Positions 15,239 to 21,984 of a DNA stretch of 21,984 nt are shown here, in pieces (positions within the stretch are counted from its first letter, which is position 1; every line of letters begins with the position of its first letter). Where the stretch lies: positions 1 to 21,984 of the forward strand of contig DATKWS010000226.1 of the NCBI GenBank assembly GCA_035529435.1, written 5' to 3'. The position numbers and the translations under genes are program-made. The stretch comes from DATKWS01 sp035529435 (GTDB lineage: Bacteria > Krumholzibacteriota > Krumholzibacteriia > Krumholzibacteriales > Krumholzibacteriaceae). The notes under the pieces were generated by a model, which saw only the letters and a list, made by a program, of their open reading frames with translations, searched no databases and had not been told where the DNA came from.

Positions 15239-16477
15239 TCAATCGACCGGGAAGGTGATGAGAAATATCGTACCCTTGCCCGGTTGCGTGTGCAGGACCC
15301 TGATCGATCCGTGATGGATCTCCTCGACAATCCGCTTCACCAGTGCGAGGCCGAGTCCCCATCCCCTGCTCTTCGTTGTAAAACCCGGCGAGAATATCCT
15401 GTTTCTGAGCGCCGGGTTCATACCCTTACCGTTGTCGCCGAACTCGACCTCCATGCGGTTTTCAGTTCGGTTCATCCTGCCTGTAATATGAATCTTTCCC
15501 GTGTCGTCCGCAATCGCATCGAGTGCATTTTTCATGAGATTCTCGAACACCCATTCCATGAGATCCCTGCTGCACCGTATGAGCGGCAGTTCCTCCATTT
15601 CGACCGTGATCGTCGAGTGTATCTTGAGCGACGGCCTGCGCCGCTCGAAATACTGCACCGTTTCCTCGATGATCGGTGTGAGTTTCTGGAATTCAAGCTT
15701 CGGCTGGGATCCGATCTTGCTGAACCGCGCCGATATCTTGCTGAGGCGATCGATATCAGTCTGGGCCTCCTTGAGCGCCTCCGCCAGCCGTCCGGAACAC
15801 TCGGTCCCGCCGATCTCATCCTCGATCATGCCGATCCACCCCATGATCGAGGAGAGCGGCGTCCCGAGCTGGTGCGCGGTCTCCTTGGCCATACCGACCC
15901 AAATCGAGCGCTGTTCCCCGATCTTCATCGACCTGAATCCGAGAAATCCCAGGAGCATGAACAGCACGAACACGGCGAGCTGGATGTACGGCGCAACGGC
16001 CAGTTCACTCGTGAGCCGTGAGGAGCCGTAATGTATCACGAAGTAGAGTTTCCCGCTCTCACTCCGGATCGGCTCATTGATGCGGTCGAATTCCCGCGCC
16101 ATCTCGAGCACCTGCACGAGGAGCGGATCGTCCGGATTCTGCGGATCGAAATCGAGAATCCTGCTGAGCTTATCGACCTGCGGCAGGCCGATCCGCGCCC
16201 AGACCATGGGGCGCCCCTCCATGTCGGTTACGACGAACGGCAGGCTGATCGCGTCCCGGATCTCGGTTATGAGATCCTGCCGCCTGCTGTCCTCGACATC
16301 CCTGAACTCGATCGCGAGAAATCGCGAGAAGAGACGCGTCATGTCCTTCGACTGATCGCGCATCCTGCCGATTAGGCTGTTGTTGTACATCAGCGCGAGG
16401 GTGACGAGCACTATACCCCCGACGATGAAGTAGACTTTCAGCAGGAAGGGAAGATTTGTTGATAAGCGAATCTTCAC
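15239..16477 (-). CDS. PorY-like membrane sensor histidine kinase
   Basis: 412 residues from a GTG at 16477; GAGG lies about 7 bases upstream and the stop of serS is 1 base before. Topology: one N-terminal membrane helix (about 10-31), an extracytoplasmic sensor region of about 130 residues, and a second helix (about 162-182). In the cytoplasm, the H-box MAKETAHQLGTPLSSIMGW has His202 as phospho-acceptor. The N-box is ENLMKNALDAI, G1 is DNGKGM, and G2 GWGLGLALVKRI completes the ATPase domain. The 'AKETAHQLGTPLSS' form of the H-box is, as I recall it, the one found in PorY and relatives. There is no HAMP or PAS domain visible. Its partner is almost certainly the adjacent PorX-like regulator. 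Confidence 0.9.
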   Translation of the reverse strand: MKIRLSTNLPFLLKVYFIVGGIVLVTLALMYNNSLIGRMRDQSKDMTRLFSRFLAIEFRDVEDSRRQDLITEIRDAISLPFVVTDMEGRPMVWARIGLPQVDKLSRILDFDPQNPDDPLLVQVLEMAREFDRINEPIRSESGKLYFVIHYGSSRLTSELAVAPYIQLAVFVLFMLLGFLGFRSMKIGEQRSIWVGMAKETAHQLGTPLSSIMGWIGMIEDEIGGTECSGRLAEALKEAQTDIDRLSKISARFSKIGSQPKLEFQKLTPIIEETVQYFERRRPSLKIHSTITVEMEELPLIRCSRDLMEWVFENLMKNALDAIADDTGKIHITGRMNRTENRMEVEFGDNGKGMNPALRNRIFSPGFTTKSRGWGLGLALVKRIVEEIHHGSIRVLHTQPGKGTIFLITFPVD

Positions 16478-16478
16478 A

Positions 16479-17750
16479 TTAAGCCTCGAGAAACTCCGTA
16501 CCGCCCATGTACGGCACGAGCGCCTCGGGAATGCGAACCTTTCCGGTCGGCGTCTGGTTGATCTCGAGAATCGTCGCTATGATGCGCGGGAGGGCGAGTC
16601 CCGAACCGTTCAGTGTGTGCACGAATTCGGGTTTATCCGCCTTGTCGCGCTTGAAGCGGATATTGGCACGTCTCGCCTGGAAGTCTTCGAAGTTGCTGCA
16701 CGATGACACCTCGAGCCACCGGCCGGTCCCCGTTGCGTACGTCTCGATGTCGTAGCACTTCGCGGCGCTGAAACTGAGATCCGTGCTGCAGAGTTCGATG
16801 ACGCGGTACGGAATCTTCAGGATTTGAAGGATCTCGACCGCATCATCGAGGAGCTTTTCGAGCTCCTCGTACGAATCCTCGGGCCGAACGAATTTCACCA
16901 TCTCCACCTTGTCGAACTGGTGCACCCGGATGAGTCCCCGCGTATCCTGTCCGTAACTCCCCGCTTCGCGCCGGAAGCAGGGACTGAACGCGGTGTACTT
17001 TATCGGCAGGTCGTCCCCGTCGAGAATATCGTTCCGGTGCAGGTTCGTAACCGGCACCTCCGCCGTGGGAATGAGGAACAGATCGTCCTTTTCGCAACTG
17101 TACATATCCTCTTCCAGCTTCGGGAGTTGGCCGGTGCCGATCATGCAGTCTCTCGACACCACGTACGGAACGGACAGTTCCTCGTACCCCTGGCGGTGAT
17201 GAATGTCGAGCATGAAATTGACGAGGGCGCGGGCCAGACGCGCGCCGTCACCCCTGAGAACGACGAATCCCCGGCCGCTCAACCGCGCGCCTCCGGCGAG
17301 ATCGAGAATCCCGAGCTTCTCCCCGATTTCCCAGTGCGGCTGGGGCTTTTGAGGTGGTTCGACAATCTCTCCCCAGCGCCGGATCTCGACATTGTGATCC
17401 GGGCACGTTCCGTACGGTACCGACTCGTGCGGGATGTTCGGGATCGCGAGCGCCTGCTCGTCCAAGGCTGCGGACATCTCCTTCAGTTCCCGATCGATCT
17501 CCTTGATGCGCTTGGCTGTTTTCTGCATACGCTCGATGGCATCCGCCGCGTCCCCCTTCTCCTTCTTCAGGGTGCTGATCTCCTGGGATGCCACGTTGCG
17601 GTCGTGCTTGAGCTTTTCAGTTTCCTGTATCAGCTCCCTCATCCTCCCGTCGAGCGCGAGAAACGAATCGAGATCGAAATCGACGCCCTTCTTCTTGATC
17701 CCTTCCCGCACACGGTCCGGTTCATTCCGTATCAGTTTTCTGTCCAGCAT
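16479..17750 (-). CDS. serS: Seryl-tRNA synthetase
   Basis: 423 residues, standard bacterial length. It charges tRNA-Ser, and also tRNA-Sec, the first step of selenocysteine synthesis, which matters here because of the selenoprotein gene at 1755-3137. The N-terminal coiled-coil arm (about 28-100, MRELIQETEKLKHDRN onward) grips the tRNA long arm. The class II core has PTAEVPVTN, motif 2 CFRREAGSYGQDTRGLIRVHQF and motif 3 HTLNGSGLALPRIIATILE. The ATG at 17750 is 24 bases after the HemC-like gene; its ribosome-binding site is weak (GTGAAAG). It is probably cotranscribed with the HemC-like gene upstream and the kinase/regulator pair downstream. Confidence 0.97.
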   Translation of the reverse strand: MLDRKLIRNEPDRVREGIKKKGVDFDLDSFLALDGRMRELIQETEKLKHDRNVASQEISTLKKEKGDAADAIERMQKTAKRIKEIDRELKEMSAALDEQALAIPNIPHESVPYGTCPDHNVEIRRWGEIVEPPQKPQPHWEIGEKLGILDLAGGARLSGRGFVVLRGDGARLARALVNFMLDIHHRQGYEELSVPYVVSRDCMIGTGQLPKLEEDMYSCEKDDLFLIPTAEVPVTNLHRNDILDGDDLPIKYTAFSPCFRREAGSYGQDTRGLIRVHQFDKVEMVKFVRPEDSYEELEKLLDDAVEILQILKIPYRVIELCSTDLSFSAAKCYDIETYATGTGRWLEVSSCSNFEDFQARRANIRFKRDKADKPEFVHTLNGSGLALPRIIATILEINQTPTGKVRIPEALVPYMGGTEFLEA

Positions 17751-17774
17751 CTTTCACGTATTCCGGGTTTCAGA

Positions 17775-18671
17775 TCATCGGTGGGCCTTAATGATCCTGC
17801 CGCCGCCCGAGGCGAGAAGGTCTTCGACCAGCCTGCCGATGACCTCTTTTTCCTGACCGGTGACGCCGTCAATGGCCCCGGTGACCTTTTCCGAGCCGTC
17901 GGGCGCCGTGATCGCGGCCTCAATCTCGAACGTATCTCCCTCCATCTTCGCGAGCACGCCCACGGGGACCCTGCCGTCCCTTGATACAACGCCGAGGAAC
18001 ATTCGTTCCAGCATCACCTCGGCGAGGCTCGACGGATCATTGAGAATGGCGGTCGCTGCAAGGGCATCCCTGTCGTTTTTTCGCGTGAGAAGGCTCAGCG
18101 CCCCCTGGCCTGCCATCGGCGTGCAGATAGAGCTCGTGAACACCTCCACGACGTGTTCTTGCTGATTCAACGCTTCGACCTCCGCTGCGGCGGTTACGAA
18201 TCCATCAATCTCATCCTCCGCCATAAGCCGGTTCAGGGCTTCCACCCCGCTCTTTTCCTCCCTGAGCACCAGATCGGGCCGGTAGTAGAGCAACTGCACC
18301 CTGCTCACCTCATCGGTCACCCCAAGCCGTACATGCTCCGGTTGTTCATCCAGAATGAGTTCATCCCGTGCGATGAGTACATCGAAGGGATTGCCCCGCT
18401 CCGGGATCGCGGCGATTGCAGCACAGATGGGGAGGCGCAGGGGCAGTTCACACGCGTTGGCGACGATGATATCGACCTCATTCCGTTCCAGCAGGGCAAA
18501 GATGTTGCCGAGGCCCTTCCCCCGGTGTTTCGCCGCATCCGTGACATCACGGAAATCGACGAAGGTGTACCGCGGGTGCCCATCGCGAAGCTGGTCGATC
18601 GTGCGCTCGAAGTGGACGAGCGATACGGGATCCAACCTGGCGACGACGACAACATACTTTTCCCGTTTCAC
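17775..18671 (-). CDS. HemC-like (porphobilinogen deaminase fold) protein lacking catalytic residues
   Basis: 298 residues from a GTG at 18671, with GGAGGAG 8 bases upstream. It aligns from end to end with hydroxymethylbilane synthase (E. coli HemC, recalled): VVVARLDPVSL (IATRQSPLAL), HRGKGLGNIFALLERNEVDIIVA ([24 protein letters not shown]), LGVTDEVSRVQLLYYRPDL (VGTSSLRRQCQLAERRPDL), CTPMAGQGALSL (LPAVGQGAVGI), LERMFL, GRVPVG (GCQVPIG) and APDGS. Key residues are changed: the dipyrromethane-binding Cys is Arg234, the catalytic Asp is Glu75 (ACELP for MKDVP), one of the paired Arg is Ser123, and the 'GNVGTR' stretch is not kept. It therefore is unlikely to make hydroxymethylbilane. The fold is that of periplasmic-type ligand-binding proteins, so a tetrapyrrole-binding or regulatory role is a guess. 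There is no signal peptide, no HemA, HemB or HemD nearby, and it sits ahead of serS behind its own promoter. Confidence 0.8.
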   Translation of the reverse strand: MKREKYVVVVARLDPVSLVHFERTIDQLRDGHPRYTFVDFRDVTDAAKHRGKGLGNIFALLERNEVDIIVANACELPLRLPICAAIAAIPERGNPFDVLIARDELILDEQPEHVRLGVTDEVSRVQLLYYRPDLVLREEKSGVEALNRLMAEDEIDGFVTAAAEVEALNQQEHVVEVFTSSICTPMAGQGALSLLTRKNDRDALAATAILNDPSSLAEVMLERMFLGVVSRDGRVPVGVLAKMEGDTFEIEAAITAPDGSEKVTGAIDGVTGQEKEVIGRLVEDLLASGGGRIIKAHR

Positions 18672-18722
18672 GTGCGCAACTCCTCCGCTTTTCCGAATGC
18701 GGGACGAAGCAATTCCTTCACG

Positions 18723-18751
18723 AAACTATCACAGGGTAGGAAAAATGACAA
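18723..18751 (-). promoter_or_regulatory. Probable promoter of the HemC-like gene and serS operon
   Basis: On the minus strand a -35 TTGTCA (complement at 18746-18751) is followed after 17 bases by TAGTTT (complement at 18723-18728); a GATAGT hexamer two bases earlier is an alternative -10. It lies in an AT-richer gap between wecA and the HemC-like gene, about 50-80 bases before the latter's start. Confidence 0.5.
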
Positions 18752-18779
18752 TTGGAAACGTGAATGTGTTTTGAAGTCG

Positions 18780-19886
18780 TCACTCCCTGCGGGGCGCGAA
18801 CCGGGAGGCGGTAATTCCGCTGCGTCCGAGGATATCTTCAACCTTATCCCGCGGCAGGGCGAAGTGAACCATGCCACGGAGGGCAAGAACAAAAACCGCT
18901 AGTTGCGCCACAACGGCCAGCACGAACGCCAGAATATTGCCCATCATCGTCAAAACACCGAGAAGTCCGAATACGATCGAGAGACACCACATGAATATAT
19001 CCACCTTCCGTACCGATTCGAAACGGTACAGCAGGATATGATGGAGGTGCTTGAGATCGGCCTCGAAAACGGGGTGATTGGTGAGCAGCCTCCTCATGAA
19101 GGCGAGTGTCGTATCGATGAGCGGGATGCTGAGTACAAAGATGCAGCCCGCCATACGGTACAGTATCGCCTTGCCGGGTACGAGGAGCAGCATCGTCATG
19201 AGGCCGAAAATGAGACCGAGGAACAGACTCCCCGAGTCACCCATGAAGATCTGCGCCGGGGGGAAATTGTACCGCAGAAAGGCCAGTACCGCCCCGAACA
19301 CGACGAGGGCCAGGGCCGCGACGAGCGGCTGGTCGAACAACAATCCCGCAACGGCGAAGGCGACGGACGCTATCAGCGCAAGCCCCGAAGCGAGACCATC
19401 GATACCGTCGATGAGATTGAATGATGTGGTAACGGCAAGCATCCACAGGGCCCCGCACGCGAACGCGATAAGCGCGGCTAAAAGCGACAGGTGGACTATC
19501 CCGAAATGATCGAGCAGTGCAATGCCTCCCGCGGAAATGAAAATCGATACGGCTATCTGAAAAAAGAGCTTGTACAGGTAGTGCAGGCTTCTCAGATCGT
19601 CGATTATGCCGAGGAGAAATGTAAAGAAACCGCTTCCGATCAATACGGGGAGAAACGCGCGCTGAACAGGATCGTACGGAAGGAACAACACGAAGACGGG
19701 AATAAGTGCGATCAGGATCGCTCCTATGATGGCGACGCCGCCGATATGCGCTATATCACGCGAGGTCCGGCCGTTGGGTTTTTCACAGATCTTCCAGCGG
19801 ACCGCCATCCCACGTACGAGGGGGGTGAATAAATACCCGAACACGAACGAAAGCACTACCGGTATGATAAACCCAGCCGTCGGCAA
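18780..19886 (-). CDS. wecA: WecA/TagO-family undecaprenyl-phosphate N-acetylglucosamine-1-phosphate transferase
   Basis: 368 residues, a polytopic protein with about ten or eleven membrane helices. It would transfer GlcNAc-1-phosphate from UDP-GlcNAc to undecaprenyl phosphate at the inner membrane, starting surface-polysaccharide synthesis. Motifs in order: KPNGRTSRDIAHIGG (36-50), the catalytic IIDDLRS (94-100), FNLIDGIDGLASG (156-168), IFMGDSGSLFLG (213-224) and KHLHH (279-283). The start is a TTG at 19886, preceded by GAGGTGAT; no ATG or GTG in frame is better placed. It follows the wzx-like gene after 110 bases containing a separate promoter. Other substrates (UDP-QuiNAc, UDP-MurNAc-like) are possible within the family, but the HLHH form fits WecA/TagO rather than MraY. 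Confidence 0.92.
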   Translation of the reverse strand: MPTAGFIIPVVLSFVFGYLFTPLVRGMAVRWKICEKPNGRTSRDIAHIGGVAIIGAILIALIPVFVLFLPYDPVQRAFLPVLIGSGFFTFLLGIIDDLRSLHYLYKLFFQIAVSIFISAGGIALLDHFGIVHLSLLAALIAFACGALWMLAVTTSFNLIDGIDGLASGLALIASVAFAVAGLLFDQPLVAALALVVFGAVLAFLRYNFPPAQIFMGDSGSLFLGLIFGLMTMLLLVPGKAILYRMAGCIFVLSIPLIDTTLAFMRRLLTNHPVFEADLKHLHHILLYRFESVRKVDIFMWCLSIVFGLLGVLTMMGNILAFVLAVVAQLAVFVLALRGMVHFALPRDKVEDILGRSGITASRFAPRRE

Positions 19887-19915
19887 ATATCACCTCACCC
19901 GATTAGCCCATATCA

Positions 19916-19953
19916 AGAATCGTTTATTTGCACAATCTTGTCAAGAACGATTC
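19916..19953 (-). promoter_or_regulatory. wecA promoter lying within an 8-base inverted repeat (possible operator)
   Basis: On the minus strand a perfect TTGACA (complement at 19939-19944) is followed after 17 bases by GATTCT as a weak -10 (complement at 19916-19921). GAATCGTT at 19917-19924 and AACGATTC at 19946-19953 are perfect inverted copies separated by 21 bases, so one arm overlaps the -10 and the other flanks the -35. A dimeric repressor or activator could bind here. Confidence 0.55.
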
Positions 19954-19997
19954 ATGTAATTTCTTCAATACGCCGGACACCGCGCGAGCGGCACCTG

Positions 19998-21527
19998 CTA
20001 CCGGCTGCCCCGCCGTATGAACGGCTTGATATAATCGCGCAGCTCCTCCAACGTGAGTGCCCGGAAGATGAGTAGCAATACTCCAAACACCGTCGAGACA
20101 CCGGCTGCCTGTACGGCCGCGATCGCAAATGTGGACGGCTCGGGCATGACGCCCCGGTATGCCGCGATAACGATGGACCCGGCAACGGCTGTTTTCACGA
20201 CCCGCCACGTATCTCCCCGCCGCCAGATATCGGGAAACGACCGCGCGATCGCCCTCAGTCCGATTATCTCGACGGGCAGGTAGGAAAGTAACGTGGCGGC
20301 GACGGCGCCCTTTGCCTGGTACAACGGAATGAAAAGTATATTCAACACGAAATTGAGAAGCGCTCCGATGAATGTGAGGCGTGCGTATGTACCCGCGCGA
20401 TCGGCCGCTATGAGGCCGGGGAGGATCACCGACCCGAGGCTCCGCATGACGATGAGTGGAAGAAACAGCGTGAGCAGTCCGGCCGATTCCGTGAAGGCAT
20501 CGGAGAAGAGCCCCGTGACGAGTGGGCGTGCGAGGCATGCGAAAACAACGACGACGCACGAGGAATACGAAACCGTATTGCGGAGCGAGAGGTTGATGAG
20601 GTGCGAGCACCGCGCGTGATCGCCCGATGTGTAGGCACCAGCCAGCGCCGGGCGCAAGGCCATGACGAGGGCGAACGTAGGAAAGAGGGATGTTTCGACG
20701 ACGTTCCGCGCCACCGTGTAGAGACCGACCTGCAACGGCTCCTCGAAGTAACCGAGCATGAGTTTGTCGAGCAGCGAGTAGATCGTCACCGACGCGCCGC
20801 TGACGGCCAGCGGAACACTCAGGCCGAGGAGCCTCCCCAACACCGGCTCCCCCGCCGCCCCGCCGCCGCGTGGTGTTATGCGGAACAGGATCGCGAGCAC
20901 GAACAGACCGGGGAGAAGCGCCACTATGATGTACGCGCCGATGATACCCTCTGCGTCCAGGGAGAAGACGGCGGCGAGCGCGACGAGCGTCACCCGCAGA
21001 ACAAGCATTACGAGTCGCATCGAAAACAGAATCCTGAACCGTCTGAGGCCGAGCACGAGGAGGGCCGCCAGCTCATTGATGCTCACGGCGAGTATCAGGA
21101 GTCCCCCGAGGCGGAACAGGGGAAGAAGCTGATCCTGATCGAACAGGCGTGTGAAATACGGCGCGAGCAGGACGGCGGCGAGTGCCGTCGGCACGGTGAA
21201 AACGAGCCGCAGCAGCGCGCTCCAGCGAACGAGGCGCGGTATCAGGTGCGGCGCCGATATATCGTATTCCGAGATGAGACGCGAGGCGGCGCCGTCGACG
21301 CCGAACTTGGCGATGATGAGCAGCACCGTGGCGAGCGCCATCGTGAGGCTCACGAGGCCGACCACCTCGGGTCCCATGATGCGGGCGATGATCAGAGAGG
21401 CGATGAAGATGCTGACCAAAGGGAGCGCCGTCGCGCCGAAACTCCAGAAGTAACCGGCGGTGACGGACGATTCTCCACACACCCCGGTGCCGGGTTCGTC
21501 CTTATCGGAAGGCTTTCTCGAGGACAT
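19998..21527 (-). CDS. Polysaccharide flippase (Wzx / MATE-like family)
   Basis: 509 residues with about fourteen hydrophobic segments, starting after a polar 25-residue N-terminus. The first helix pair (GYFWSFGATALPLVSIFIASLIIARIMGPEVVGLVSLTMALATVLLIIAKFGVD) has the layout of Wzx/PST exporters: an 'aR.lgp...G..s' turn followed by a 'fG.d' motif. Similar segments recur in the second half (SVPLAVSGASVTIYSLLDKLMLGYF, then VGLYTVARNVVE). Such proteins flip undecaprenyl-linked sugar repeat units, or O-antigen-like glycans, across the inner membrane. It overlaps the end of wecB by 26 bases, so the two are coupled. Which glycan it carries cannot be told, and lipid II flippase MurJ-like use is unlikely given the context. 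Confidence 0.88.
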   Translation of the reverse strand: MSSRKPSDKDEPGTGVCGESSVTAGYFWSFGATALPLVSIFIASLIIARIMGPEVVGLVSLTMALATVLLIIAKFGVDGAASRLISEYDISAPHLIPRLVRWSALLRLVFTVPTALAAVLLAPYFTRLFDQDQLLPLFRLGGLLILAVSINELAALLVLGLRRFRILFSMRLVMLVLRVTLVALAAVFSLDAEGIIGAYIIVALLPGLFVLAILFRITPRGGGAAGEPVLGRLLGLSVPLAVSGASVTIYSLLDKLMLGYFEEPLQVGLYTVARNVVETSLFPTFALVMALRPALAGAYTSGDHARCSHLINLSLRNTVSYSSCVVVVFACLARPLVTGLFSDAFTESAGLLTLFLPLIVMRSLGSVILPGLIAADRAGTYARLTFIGALLNFVLNILFIPLYQAKGAVAATLLSYLPVEIIGLRAIARSFPDIWRRGDTWRVVKTAVAGSIVIAAYRGVMPEPSTFAIAAVQAAGVSTVFGVLLLIFRALTLEELRDYIKPFIRRGSR

Positions 21528-21984
21528 CCGCTATCCGCCCGGCCGTCATTCCATCCCACAGCGGTGGAATACGGTGATCACCGCATCCCCCCGCGAGGAT
21601 CTTTGTCGCTGCGGCGATGATTCTCTCCCCATTCGTTCCGACGAGGGTATTGGTGCCCATCGATATCGTGATGGGGCGCTCGGTGTTCTCGCGCACCGTC
21701 AGGCACGGTATGCCGAGCACCGTCGTTTCCTCCTGAATCCCCCCCGAATCGGTGATCACGATGCGGGCATACCTCATCAGGGCGAGAAAGTCGAGATACC
21801 CGACCGGCTCTATCATCCTGAGGGCGTGCGGTGTTTCGAAAGGAGGATCACTGCCGTCGATCATCTTCCGCGTCCGGGGGTGAACGGGAAAGACAACGGG
21901 AAGCGTTTCGGAGAGATTCGCGAGTGCGCCGAAAATGCCGTGGAAAATCTCCGGGGTGTCGACATTCGAAGGCCGGTGCAGCGT
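21502..21984 (-). CDS. wecB: UDP-N-acetylglucosamine 2-epimerase, C-terminal part (runs off the window)
   Basis: The last 160 residues are visible; the N-terminal part lies beyond base 21984. It begins with TLHRPSNVD, the conserved 'TxHRxEN' stretch (here Ser for the usual Glu), then VFPVHPRTRK, VGYLDFLALMRYARIVITDSGGIQEETTVLGIPCLTVRENTERP, the hallmark end of this family. WecB interconverts UDP-GlcNAc and UDP-ManNAc for surface-polysaccharide synthesis in the cytoplasm. Its stop lies inside the start of the flippase gene. The Glu-to-Ser change in the HRPEN motif is notable, as this Glu is normally kept, but the rest is typical. Confidence 0.93.
   Translation of the reverse strand, partial: TLHRPSNVDTPEIFHGIFGALANLSETLPVVFPVHPRTRKMIDGSDPPFETPHALRMIEPVGYLDFLALMRYARIVITDSGGIQEETTVLGIPCLTVRENTERPITISMGTNTLVGTNGERIIAAATKILAGGCGDHRIPPLWDGMTAGRIADVLEKAFR

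Noticed and set aside
14681..16021. Plus-strand open frame of 446 codons opposite the porX and kinase genes
   Set aside because: It crosses two genes with clear domain motifs and its translation is Arg/His/Pro-rich with no motif.
16824..17984. Plus-strand open frame of 386 codons opposite serS
   Set aside because: Antisense to serS, with no family features; a shadow frame.
1..21984. tRNA or rRNA genes, CRISPR arrays, insertion sequences, phage genes
   Set aside because: None seen: no cloverleaf or rRNA-like stretch, no regularly spaced repeats, and no transposase, integrase or phage motif on either strand.

Overview
This is a GC-rich window in which every gene I can support lies on the minus strand, so transcription runs from high to low coordinates. 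The sequence suggests a diderm bacterium: it carries an LptD-type LPS exporter, enzymes for undecaprenyl-linked surface polysaccharide, exported lipoproteins and a multihaem c-type cytochrome domain. A PorX-like response regulator beside a PorY-like histidine kinase points to the Fibrobacteres-Chlorobi-Bacteroidetes superphylum or a related candidate phylum. That placement is an inference; there is no rRNA in the window.

Layout from right to left in transcription order. (1) 21984-19998 is the end of a surface-polysaccharide cluster: the C-terminal part of WecB (UDP-GlcNAc 2-epimerase), then a Wzx/MATE-type flippase. (2) 19953-19917 is a promoter inside an inverted repeat, followed by a WecA-like GlcNAc-1-phosphate transferase. 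(3) 18751-13667 holds a promoter, a HemC-like protein that has lost its catalytic residues, serS, a PorY-like kinase and a PorX-like regulator, closely spaced as one probable operon. (4) 13568-10991 has tsaE, tsaB and rimI (t6A tRNA modification and N-acetylation) followed by a purine nucleoside phosphorylase. (5) 10887-3775 has a promoter, accD, folC, a ROK sugar kinase and a long lptD. (6) 3688-3271 is a self-contained HU gene with its own promoter and terminator. (7) 3137-962 is a lipoprotein with a calcineurin-like phosphoesterase domain and a four-haem tail, followed by an exported protein of unknown function. (8) 961-608 is a gene-free stretch with an AT-rich island. (9) 607-1 is the N-terminal part of another secreted protein of unknown function.

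Two observations stand out. The phosphoesterase-cytochrome lipoprotein reads through an in-frame TGA at 3011-3009. Its lipoprotein signal and first metal motif lie before the TGA and the rest of the protein after it. The TGA sits where homologues carry Cys, and a hairpin at bacterial SECIS spacing follows it, so this is probably a selenoprotein that simple ORF calling truncates. Second, the gene at 17775-18671 aligns along its full length with porphobilinogen deaminase (HemC) but lacks the cofactor-binding Cys and has Glu for the catalytic Asp, so it is probably a HemC-fold protein with another job. The PorX/PorY-like pair sitting side by side is the third point of interest.
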